From an uncultured Lachnospiraceae bacterium (lineage in GTDB: Bacteria > Bacillota > Clostridia > Lachnospirales > Lachnospiraceae), in NCBI GenBank assembly GCA_934402515.1, contig CAKRTZ010000082.1:1-6269 (forward strand): DNA of 6,269 nt, in the 5' to 3' direction. Under the pieces are notes generated by a model. It had not been told where the DNA came from, ran no database searches, and saw nothing but the letters and a program-made list of their open reading frames with translations. A program made the translations under genes and the position numbers. Of this stretch, positions 1 to 5,813 are shown in pieces (within the stretch, counting starts at the first letter, position 1; each line of letters opens with the position of its first letter).

Positions 1-31
1 AGTAGGAAATAAAACAAGGAGGGAAAGTCAA
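1..31 (+). promoter_or_regulatory. Tail of 5' UTR with strong ribosome binding site for the leader peptide
   Basis: This is the 3' end of an untranslated leader whose promoter lies outside the window. AAGGAGGG at 16-23 is an almost perfect Shine-Dalgarno sequence, with 9 bases between GGAGG and the ATG at 32, so it clearly serves the leader peptide ORF. The first ten bases and bases 12-22 reappear near the right end of the window (6219-6228 and 6258-6268) downstream of a visible promoter. By analogy, the missing promoter should lie a few tens of bases upstream of position 1. GTAGG at 2-6 is probably the right arm of a small hairpin like the one at 6208-6224. Confidence 0.75.
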
Positions 32-115
32 ATGATGATGATGTGTTGTTGTAGCATGTGCATGTGTATAGACGAAGAAAATAGAGTAACAGAAACTGGA
101 AAACTACGACAATAA
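32..115 (+). CDS. Cys/Met-rich leader peptide (27 aa), attenuation uORF
   Basis: This short ORF has a near-consensus ribosome binding site (16-23) and ends in tandem stops, TAA at 113-115 followed by TAG. The product starts MMMMCCCSMCMC: eleven of its first twelve residues are Met or Cys (six Met, five Cys). The rest, IDEENRVTETGKLRQ, is unremarkable. No domain or signal peptide is present. The ORF lies just upstream of an intrinsic terminator (151-173) and of an operon encoding cysteine-type and methionine importers. By analogy with the trp, his and other amino acid leader peptides, the likely role is to make a ribosome stall on Met or Cys codons when charged tRNA is short, so changing the fold of the nascent RNA. 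The Met and Cys codons are at 32-52 and 56-67. The composition, ribosome binding site and position are seen directly; the regulatory role is inferred. It is too short for routine gene callers and would usually be missed. Confidence 0.88.
   Translation: MMMMCCCSMCMCIDEENRVTETGKLRQ
44..114 (+). promoter_or_regulatory. Attenuator stem 1:2 (Cys codons paired with end of leader ORF)
   Basis: Bases 44-54 (TGTTGTTGTAG, the three consecutive Cys codons plus the start of the Ser codon) can pair with 104-114 (CTACGACAATA, the last leader codons and first two stop bases). This gives 11 uninterrupted base pairs, two of them G-U. The loop is 49 nt. In the classical attenuation model this is the protector stem: it forms when no ribosome is present and sequesters region 2 (104-114), leaving the terminator free to form. 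A ribosome stalled on the Met/Cys codons would cover region 1 and release region 2. The complementarity was read from the sequence by hand; no folding energy was computed. Confidence 0.65.
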
Positions 116-160
116 TAGAATGAGCATAGAACTGTGTGTGTATTCTTGGAGCGGGCGTAG
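104..160 (+). promoter_or_regulatory. Candidate antiterminator stem 2:3
   Basis: CTACG at 104-108 is perfectly complementary to CGTAG at 156-160, which overlaps the top and loop of the terminator hairpin. The enclosed stretch can add a weaker hairpin, AGAATG (117-122) with TATTCT (141-146), then GCATA with TGTGT, using several G-U pairs. This 2:3 pairing competes for region 2 with stem 1:2, and would hinder folding of the terminator at 151-166. A ribosome at the leader stop codon (113-115) would mask 104-108 and so favour termination. The helix is only five base pairs, so this part of the model is the weakest. Confidence 0.45.
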
Positions 161-173
161 ACCTGCTTTTTTT
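151..173 (+). terminator. Leader intrinsic terminator (attenuator)
   Basis: GCGGG at 151-155 pairs with CCTGC at 162-166 (one G-U) around a six-base loop and is followed at once by seven T (167-173). This is the layout of a Rho-independent terminator. It sits 35 bases after the leader peptide stop and 43 bases before the first structural gene, so it can act only on transcripts entering that operon. The short stem with a good U tract suits a conditional rather than an absolute terminator. Confidence 0.75.
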
Positions 174-216
174 ATTATCACAACACAGGGACGGCTTATA
201 AAGAGGAGAGAAAATT

Positions 217-1878
217 ATGGCAAAATTTAAAAAACTTGCAACCGCAGTATTAACCGCAGCATTGGGACTGACCACTCTGGCAGGATGCGGCAGCACCGCA
301 GCAGATACTAACGCATCTGCTGGCACAGCCGCTGAGACCGAGAGCGCATCCAATGCCATCTTCCGCACCGTGGATGAAATCAAAGAGAGCGGCACCATCA
401 AGATTGGTGTATTCAGCGACAAAAATCCATTCGGCTATGTAGACGAGAATGGTGAGTATCAGGGCTACGACATTTACTTCGCAGACCGTATCGGAAAAGA
501 TTTAGGCGTTGAGGTTGAGTATGTTTCCACCGAGGCTGCCAACCGTGTAGAATATCTGGAGAGCGGCAAGGTTGATATCACCCTGGCAAACTTCACCGTA
601 ACTCCTGAGAGAGCAGAAAAGGTTGACTTCGCCCTTCCTTATATGAAAGTAGCGTTAGGTGTGGTTTCTCCCGATGATGCACTGATTACTTCTGCTGACG
701 AGTTAAACGGCAAGACCTTAATCGTTACCAAGGGAACCACCGCGGAAACTTACTTCACCGAGAACTATCCCGATGTAAACCTGTTAAAATTTGACCAGTA
801 TACGGAGGCTTACAATGCACTGTTAGATGGCAGAGGAGATGCTTTCTCCACCGATAACACCGAGGTTCTGGCATGGGCATTGCAGAATGACGGTTTCTCC
901 GTTGGTATCGAGTCCTTAGGAAATCTGGATACCATCGCTCCTGCAGTAAGCAAGGGCAACACCACTCTGTTAAACTGGCTGAACGATGAAATCAAGGCAC
1001 TGGCAGACGAGCAGTTCTTCCATGCGGATTACGCAGCAACCCTGGCTCCTGTTTACGGTGACAGCGTAGACCCGGACAGCCTGGTAGTAGAGGGCGGCGT
1101 AATTGATGATGCTGACACCACCGCAGATGCAGCAGCGGAGTTAAAGGGAACCATCAAAGTAGCAGCATCTCCTACACCTCATGCAGAGATTCTTGCAGAG
1201 GCAAAACCTCTCCTGGCAGCACAGGGATGGGATTTGGAGATTACCGAGTTTGAAGATTATGTACAGCCCAACTTAGTAGTAGACAGCGGCGATTTTGATG
1301 CCAACTATTTCCAGCACATTCCTTATCTTGACAACTTCAACGAGGAAAAAGGTACACACCTGGTAAATGCAGGCGGCATCCACTACGAGCCCTTCGGAAT
1401 TTATCCCGGAACCAAAAACAGCCTGGATGATTTAGCTGATGGCGATGTCATCGCCGTTCCCAACGATACCACCAATGAGGCTCGCGCACTTCTTCTCTTA
1501 GAGGCAAACGGCGTACTGACTTTAAAAGAGGGCGCTGGTCTTACCGCAACCGTAAAAGATATTGCAAGCTATGCAAAAGATATCAAAATCCAGGAGCTGG
1601 AGGCAGCACAGGTCTCCCGTGTAAAGGATGAGGTTGCTTTCGTAGTCTTAAATGGTAACTACGCTCTGGAGGCTGGTTTCTCTGTAGGAAAGGATGCGAT
1701 TGCATATGAGACTTCTGACTCCGAGGCAGCCAAAACCTATGTGAATGTCATTGCTGTCAAAGAAGGAAATGAGAATTCCGAGGCAATCCAGGCACTCATC
1801 AGTGTACTGAAATCCGACGAAATCAAACAGTTCATCAACGAGAAATATGATGGAGCTGTGATTCCTTTCGAGGACTAA
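217..1878 (+). CDS. Fused dual substrate-binding lipoprotein: CjaA-like cysteine domain + MetQ-like methionine domain
   Basis: This 553-residue extracytoplasmic receptor is about twice the usual length for either family. The ATG is preceded by AGGAG at 204-208, eight bases away. Residues 1-24 are a lipoprotein signal (KK at 5-6, hydrophobic core, lipobox LAGC with Cys24 as the lipidated residue), followed by an Ala/Thr/Ser-rich tether to about 48. Residues about 57-283 are a family 3 amino acid binding domain. Its wording (NPFGYVDENGEYQGYDI, ANRVEYLESGKVDI, ALPYMKVALGVV, then DEQFFH at 264-269) strongly recalls the cysteine-binding CjaA of Campylobacter jejuni. Arg132 and Asp213 sit where this family binds the ligand carboxylate and amino groups. 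A linker of about 25 residues leads to a MetQ/NlpA domain (311-553) with DYVQPN, DANYFQH (361-367), NDTTNEARALLLL (416-428) and LNGNYALEAG (478-487), all typical of methionine receptors. The second domain has no signal or lipobox of its own, so it depends on the shared anchor. Product ligands are inferred, but both families are clear. It presumably feeds both importers encoded downstream. Confidence 0.93.
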   Translation: MAKFKKLATAVLTAALGLTTLAGCGSTAADTNASAGTAAETESASNAIFRTVDEIKESGTIKIGVFSDKNPFGYVDENGEYQGYDIYFADRIGKDLGVEVEYVSTEAANRVEYLESGKVDITLANFTVTPERAEKVDFALPYMKVALGVVSPDDALITSADELNGKTLIVTKGTTAETYFTENYPDVNLLKFDQYTEAYNALLDGRGDAFSTDNTEVLAWALQNDGFSVGIESLGNLDTIAPAVSKGNTTLLNWLNDEIKALADEQFFHADYAATLAPVYGDSVDPDSLVVEGGVIDDADTTADAAAELKGTIKVAASPTPHAEILAEAKPLLAAQGWDLEITEFEDYVQPNLVVDSGDFDANYFQHIPYLDNFNEEKGTHLVNAGGIHYEPFGIYPGTKNSLDDLADGDVIAVPNDTTNEARALLLLEANGVLTLKEGAGLTATVKDIASYAKDIKIQELEAAQVSRVKDEVAFVVLNGNYALEAGFSVGKDAIAYETSDSEAAKTYVNVIAVKEGNENSEAIQALISVLKSDEIKQFINEKYDGAVIPFED

Positions 1879-1893
1879 TCTTAAATAGGCTTT

Positions 1894-1934
1894 AAAATCC
1901 GCAGGGGGGCTTTGAAACCCCTCTACGGATTTTT
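1894..1934 (+). terminator. Hairpin between receptor gene and metN (leaky terminator or mRNA end)
   Basis: AAAATCCG (1894-1901) pairs perfectly with CGGATTTT (1926-1933). After one mismatch, AGGGGGG (1903-1909) pairs with CCCCTCT (1918-1924) with one G-U, around an eight-base loop. This strong stem ends in a five-T run, most of which lies within the stem. There is no obvious promoter between it and metN, so full termination would silence the importers. Partial read-through, or an mRNA 3' end stabiliser, is more likely. Either would give excess receptor over membrane and ATPase components, as is common in ABC uptake operons. Confidence 0.7.
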
Positions 1935-1965
1935 GTGTTTGAATTCATAGAAAAAGGAGAACGAC

Positions 1966-2973
1966 ATGGAACCCATTATTACACTGAATCATGTCTGCAA
2001 AACCTTCACAACGGCAGACGGAGAAGTGACCGCAGTCAATGACTTAAACCTCACCATTAACCGCGGCGATATTTTCGGCATTATCGGTTTATCCGGCGCA
2101 GGCAAAAGTACACTGGTGCGTTGCTTAAATTTACTGGAGCGTCCCACCCAGGGACAGGTTCTGGTGGACGGAAAAGACCTGACCACATTAAACGACAAAC
2201 AACTCCGGGAGAGCCGGAGAAAAATCGGCATGATTTTCCAGCATTTTAATCTGCTGATGCAGAGAACCGTGCTGGACAATGTATGTTTTCCAATGGAACT
2301 GGTAGGCATTAAGAAAAAAGAGGCGCGGAAGAAAGCACTGGAACTGTTGGACACCGTAGGTCTTGCTGACAAGGCAAAGGCTTATCCCGCGCAGCTTTCC
2401 GGTGGACAGAAACAGCGTGTTGCCATTGCCAGAGTGCTGGCGGCAGACCCGGAAATCCTGCTCTGCGATGAGGCGACCAGTGCCTTAGACCCCCAGACCA
2501 CCAAAGCCATTCTTTCCTTATTAAAAGAAATCAATGAGAAACTGGGCATCACCATCGTGGTCATCACCCATGAGATGGCAGTGGTACAGGCAATCTGTAA
2601 CCGGGTGGGCGTCCTGGAAAAAGGTGTGCTGGTGGAGCAGGGAGACGTGGAACAGTTATTCAGAAATCCCCAGACCAGCGCCGCCAAGAATCTGATTTAT
2701 AACGGAACTGCTTATAAGGAATCCATCACCGCCGGACGCAAGGTCCGCATTACCTTTGAGGGCAATTCCTCCTTTGAACCCATTCTGGGCAATATTATTC
2801 TGGAGTGCAAAACCCCGGTAAATATCCTGTATGCCAACACCCAGAATGTTCACGGCAAGGCAGTGGGACAGATGATTTTACAGCTCCCGGAGGAACAGGA
2901 ACTGGCAGACCGTTTCGTGGAATATTTCCACCAGAAAAATCTCGGCGTAGAGGAGGTAGAGGAAGATGCTTGA
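1966..2973 (+). CDS. metN: Methionine ABC importer ATPase MetN
   Basis: This is the cytoplasmic ATPase that powers methionine import with MetI. It has 335 residues, the usual MetN length. AAGGAG at 1954-1959 supports the start. Motifs are Walker A GLSGAGKST (41-49), Q-loop Gln92, signature LSGGQ (144-148), Walker B ILLCDE with Asp168 and Glu169, D-loop SALD (172-175) and switch His202. All catalytic residues are intact. The C-terminal part (about 257-330, starting KVRITFEGNSSFEPIL) is a NIL domain. In characterised MetN proteins this binds intracellular methionine and inhibits transport (trans-inhibition), so feedback control at the protein level is expected. The NIL domain separates it from the second, shorter ATPase in this operon. 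Its last 8 bases overlap the start of metI, suggesting translational coupling. Confidence 0.95.
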   Translation: MEPIITLNHVCKTFTTADGEVTAVNDLNLTINRGDIFGIIGLSGAGKSTLVRCLNLLERPTQGQVLVDGKDLTTLNDKQLRESRRKIGMIFQHFNLLMQRTVLDNVCFPMELVGIKKKEARKKALELLDTVGLADKAKAYPAQLSGGQKQRVAIARVLAADPEILLCDEATSALDPQTTKAILSLLKEINEKLGITIVVITHEMAVVQAICNRVGVLEKGVLVEQGDVEQLFRNPQTSAAKNLIYNGTAYKESITAGRKVRITFEGNSSFEPILGNIILECKTPVNILYANTQNVHGKAVGQMILQLPEEQELADRFVEYFHQKNLGVEEVEEDA

Positions 2974-3631
2974 TGCAGAATTTACAACCATGCTTTTGGA
3001 GGGTACCCGCGACACCCTGTATATGACCCTGGTTTCCACCCTGTTTGGCTATGTACTGGGACTTCCCCTGGGAATCGTACTGGCAGTCACCGACAAGGGC
3101 GGCATCCGTGAAAATAAAGTGGTATACAAAATCCTGGATTTAATCAGCAACATCCTGCGAAGTATTCCTTTCCTGATTTTGTTGATTCTGGTCATTCCCC
3201 TGACCAAACTGATTGTGGGCAAAAGCTATGGTTCTTCCGCAACCATTGTTCCCCTGGTCATTGCCGCCGCTCCCTTCATCGGACGTATGGTGGAATCCTC
3301 TATTAAAGAGGTAGATCGAGGCGTGGTGGAGGCAGCCCAGAGTATGGGTGCCGGTACCTGGCAGATTATCCGTAAGGTACTGATTCCTGAGGCAAAGACC
3401 TCCCTTCTGGTTGGCGTGACCATCGCCATCGGAACCATTTTAGGTTACTCTGCAATGGCAGGTGTAGTCGGCGGAGGCGGACTGGGAGACATTGCAATCC
3501 GTTACGGTTATTATCGTTATGAAACTGGCGTTATGCTGGTAACCATCGTCATTCTGGTGGCACTGGTACAGATTTTGCAGGGCGTCGGCATGATGATTTC
3601 CCGCAAATTCGACCATCGTCGGATCGGTTAA
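2966..3631 (+). CDS. metI: Methionine ABC importer permease MetI
   Basis: This is the membrane subunit that pairs as a homodimer with MetN. It has 221 residues, the normal family length. The start overlaps the metN stop by 8 bases and has AGGAGG at 2951-2956 inside metN, nine bases upstream. About five hydrophobic helices are visible (roughly 19-43, 56-80, 91-108, 147-170 and 187-210). The ATPase-coupling EAA loop is EAAQSMGAGTWQIIRKVLIP (122-141), the standard MetI form, followed by a Gly-rich VVGGGGLGD stretch (168-175) typical of the family. There is no sign of damage. With metN and the C-terminal half of the receptor it makes a complete methionine importer. Confidence 0.95.
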   Translation: MLDAEFTTMLLEGTRDTLYMTLVSTLFGYVLGLPLGIVLAVTDKGGIRENKVVYKILDLISNILRSIPFLILLILVIPLTKLIVGKSYGSSATIVPLVIAAAPFIGRMVESSIKEVDRGVVEAAQSMGAGTWQIIRKVLIPEAKTSLLVGVTIAIGTILGYSAMAGVVGGGGLGDIAIRYGYYRYETGVMLVTIVILVALVQILQGVGMMISRKFDHRRIG

Positions 3632-3653
3632 AAAAGAAAAGGAAATGTAAACG

Positions 3654-4313
3654 ATGGATTTTTCATTCATACAAAAATATACACCGCTGTATGTGGAGGC
3701 GGCGAAACTGACCATGCGCATTGCAGTGGTGGGAATCATTCTGGCAATTTTTACCGGGCTGGTGTGCAGCATCTGCCGTTACTACAAAGTGCCGGTGCTG
3801 CGGCAGATTGCCTCGGTTTATATTGAACTTTCCCGGAACACGCCCTTGCTGGTACAGCTGTTTTTCCTCTATTTTGGCCTGCCTAAAGTAGGCATTTCCA
3901 TCTCCTCTGAGGGGTGCGCCATCATCGGACTCACCTTTCTAGGGGGAAGTTATATGGCGGAGGCATTCCGCAGTGGGCTGGAAGCGGTGGATAAATCCCA
4001 GTGGGAATCCGCCCTGGCATTAGGGTTGAACCACAGGCAGGTCTTTGGCTATGTCATTCTGCCCCAGGCGATTTCCGTGTCAGTTCCGGCGTTTTGCGCC
4101 AACATCATCTTTCTCATCAAGGAGACTTCTGTGTTCAGCGTGCTGGCACTGCCGGATCTGATGTATGTGGCAAAAGATCTCATCGGACTATACTACAAAA
4201 CCAATGAGGCATTGCTGATGCTGGTGGCAGCATATTTAGTGCTGTTACTGCCGATTTCTCTCATCGCGGCTTATGTGGAAAGGAGGGTACGCTATGCAGG
4301 ATTTGGGAATTAG
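3654..4313 (+). CDS. Polar amino acid ABC permease (HisM/GlnP family), first subunit
   Basis: This 219-residue inner-membrane permease belongs to the polar amino acid uptake family. A purine-rich site around 3638-3643 precedes the ATG by about ten bases; the gap to metI is 22 bases. It has N-terminal hydrophobic helices (about 20-42), the family motif SRNTPLLVQLFFLYFG (60-75), a central membrane segment around 88-102, the EAA coupling loop ESALALGLNHRQVFGYVILP (118-137), and a C-terminal helix (186-208). It probably forms a heterodimer with the next gene product, as HisQ does with HisM. The substrate is inferred to be cysteine or cystine from the CjaA-like receptor domain and the Cys-rich leader. 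The permease sequence alone does not settle it. Confidence 0.88.
   Translation: MDFSFIQKYTPLYVEAAKLTMRIAVVGIILAIFTGLVCSICRYYKVPVLRQIASVYIELSRNTPLLVQLFFLYFGLPKVGISISSEGCAIIGLTFLGGSYMAEAFRSGLEAVDKSQWESALALGLNHRQVFGYVILPQAISVSVPAFCANIIFLIKETSVFSVLALPDLMYVAKDLIGLYYKTNEALLMLVAAYLVLLLPISLIAAYVERRVRYAGFGN
4279..4287 (+). promoter_or_regulatory. Ribosome binding site deciding the start of the second permease
   Basis: AAAGGAGGG lies six bases before the ATG at 4294 and inside the end of the upstream permease gene. An earlier in-frame ATG at 4273 has no such site in front of it and would place this sequence inside its own coding region. The ATG at 4294 is therefore preferred. Confidence 0.85.
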
Positions 4314-4974
4314 AGTGCTCTTCATGGGAAACAACTTCGCAAGACTGCTCCAGGGACTCTGGGTGGCAATGCGGATTTCCCTGATTTCCGTAGGGCTTTC
4401 CATGGTATTTGGCATTATCCTTGGTGTAATTATGACCTCCCACAACTGGCTGGTCAAAGCCATCACCAGAGTGTATCTGGAATTTGTGCGCATCATGCCC
4501 CAGCTTGTGCTGTTATTTCTGGTTTATTTCGGACTGACCAAAGCCTTTGGCATCAACCTGTCGGGGGAGGTTTCCTCCGTCATCGTGTTTACGGTGTGGG
4601 GAACTGCTGAGATGGGAGATTTGGTGCGGGGCGCCCTGCAGTCCATTCCGAAACACCAATATGAAAGCGGCGAGGCACTGGGACTTGGCAAACTTCAGGT
4701 GTACTGGTACATTATCCTGCCCCAGACCCTGCGGCGGCTGATTCCTCTGGCAATCAACCTCACCACCCGTATGATAAAAACCACTTCCCTCATCGTGATG
4801 ATTGGCGTGGTGGAGGTGCTGAAAGTGGCACAGCAGATTATTGAGGCAAACCGTTACACCGTGCCGGATTCCGCACTGTGGATTTATGGCACCATCTTTT
4901 TCCTGTATTTCATTGTGTGCTGGCCCATCTCCCTGGTGGCAAAGGCACTGGAAAAACGTTGGAAAGAGCAGTAG
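4294..4974 (+). CDS. Polar amino acid ABC permease (HisM/GlnP family), second subunit
   Basis: With the preferred start this is a 226-residue permease overlapping the previous gene by 20 bases, so the two are probably translationally coupled. It has hydrophobic helices at about 21-47, 68-84, 92-107, 150-172 and 195-217. The motif VRIMPQLVLLFLVYFGL (65-81) matches the family's R-x-x-P-x-L-V-x-L region. The EAA loop is ESGEALGLGKLQVYWYIILP (124-143). It differs clearly from the first permease, supporting a heterodimer rather than a recent duplication. Its partner ATPase follows 16 bases downstream. The likely substrate is cysteine or cystine, by context only. Confidence 0.88.
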   Translation: MQDLGIRVLFMGNNFARLLQGLWVAMRISLISVGLSMVFGIILGVIMTSHNWLVKAITRVYLEFVRIMPQLVLLFLVYFGLTKAFGINLSGEVSSVIVFTVWGTAEMGDLVRGALQSIPKHQYESGEALGLGKLQVYWYIILPQTLRRLIPLAINLTTRMIKTTSLIVMIGVVEVLKVAQQIIEANRYTVPDSALWIYGTIFFLYFIVCWPISLVAKALEKRWKEQ

Positions 4975-4990
4975 AGGAAAGGATTTGTAA

Positions 4991-5737
4991 ATGAAAAGTG
5001 AAGAAAAACTCTTGGAAATTCGACATTTGCATAAAGATTACGGCACGGGAGCCATTTTGAAAGATATTTCCCTGGATGTGCATAAGGGAGAGGTGCTGGT
5101 GATTGTAGGTCCCTCCGGCTGCGGAAAAAGTACCCTGTTGCGCTGCCTCAACGGTCTGGAGCCGGTGCAGGGCGGCGAGGTTCTTTTGGACGGAGAGCCT
5201 ATTACCGGAGAAAAACCGGATTGGCCCCGGATTCGCCAGAGAATTGGCATGGTGTTCCAGAGTTATGATTTGTTCCCTCATAAGACGGTGCTGGAGAACA
5301 TTATGTTAGCCCCCATCAAGGCACAGAAACGGGACAAAAAGGAAGTGGAGGCAGAGGCAGAGCAGCTTTTGGAGCGCGTGGGCTTACTGGAAAAGAAAGA
5401 CATGTATCCCCGTCAGCTTTCCGGTGGACAAAAACAGCGTGTGGCAATCGTCCGCTCCCTCATTATGAAACCGGAGATGATGCTCTTTGACGAGGTGACA
5501 GCAGCCCTTGACCCGGAGATGGTGCGGGAGGTGCTGGATGTCATGCTGGAACTGGCGGCACAGGGATCCACCATGATGATTGTCACCCATGAGATGCAGT
5601 TTGCCAAGGCGGTGGCAGACCGCATTATCTTTCTGGACGGCGGCGAGATTGTGGAGGAGGACACCCCGAAGAATTTCTTTGAGCATCCCCGCACGGAGCG
5701 CGCTCAGAAGTTCTTAAATACCTTTGTATTTGAATAA
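4991..5737 (+). CDS. Polar amino acid ABC importer ATPase (GlnQ/HisP family)
   Basis: This 248-residue cytoplasmic ATPase would drive the two preceding permeases. AAAGGA at 4978-4983 is seven bases before the ATG. Motifs are Walker A GPSGCGKST (40-48), Q-loop Gln90 followed by SYDLFPHKTVLEN (91-103), which is characteristic of polar amino acid importers, signature LSGGQ (143-147), Walker B MMLFDE with Asp167 and Glu168, AALD (171-174) and switch His200. The family usually reads DEPT after Walker B; here it is DEVT, a variant that leaves the catalytic Glu intact. There is no C-terminal regulatory domain, unlike MetN in the same operon, so methionine feedback would act only on the other importer. 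This is the last gene before the operon terminator. Confidence 0.93.
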   Translation: MKSEEKLLEIRHLHKDYGTGAILKDISLDVHKGEVLVIVGPSGCGKSTLLRCLNGLEPVQGGEVLLDGEPITGEKPDWPRIRQRIGMVFQSYDLFPHKTVLENIMLAPIKAQKRDKKEVEAEAEQLLERVGLLEKKDMYPRQLSGGQKQRVAIVRSLIMKPEMMLFDEVTAALDPEMVREVLDVMLELAAQGSTMMIVTHEMQFAKAVADRIIFLDGGEIVEEDTPKNFFEHPRTERAQKFLNTFVFE

Positions 5738-5754
5738 AAGTCAGCGTCTTACAA

Positions 5755-5800
5755 AAAAGCCTGCACCCCGGAGCATTGTTTTGGAGTGTGGGCTTTTGGT
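5755..5800 (+). terminator. Operon-end intrinsic terminator
   Basis: AAAAGCCTGCAC (5755-5766) pairs along its full length with GTGTGGGCTTTT (5786-5797), using two G-U pairs, around a 19-base loop with some further inner pairing. The right arm ends in TTTT, followed by GGTTTG. It lies 17 bases after the last stop codon. The A-rich left and T-rich right arms may allow it to work from both sides. Confidence 0.8.
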
Positions 5801-5813
5801 TTGTCTTTGATTT

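Noticed and set aside
42..187. Eight-base complementarity between TGTGTTGT (42-49) and ACAACACA (180-187), which could link the Cys codons to the region before the receptor start.
   Set aside because: Both segments are simple TG/CA-rich sequence, where such matches arise easily. The pairing competes with the longer 11-bp match 44-54/104-114 and lies beyond the terminator.
1..216. T-box or SAM riboswitch in front of the methionine/cysteine operon.
   Set aside because: The visible leader lacks the conserved T-box sequence and any SAM-riboswitch-like multi-stem core, and most of it is taken up by the leader ORF. The short missing 5' part, judged by the related right-hand leader, would not hold either element.
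3645..3650. ATG-TAA start-stop mini-ORF between metI and the first permease.
   Set aside because: It lies only a base or two after the purine-rich ribosome binding site of the permease, too close for initiation, and is most likely chance.
4273..4293. Earlier ATG at 4273 as the start of the second permease, adding seven residues.
   Set aside because: There is no ribosome binding site before 4273, whereas AAAGGAGGG lies six bases before the in-frame ATG at 4294.
4910..5281. Open antisense frames opposite the importer genes, such as this 123-codon one.
   Set aside because: They lie opposite well-supported ABC transporter genes, show no recognisable protein features, and follow from the codon bias of the sense genes.
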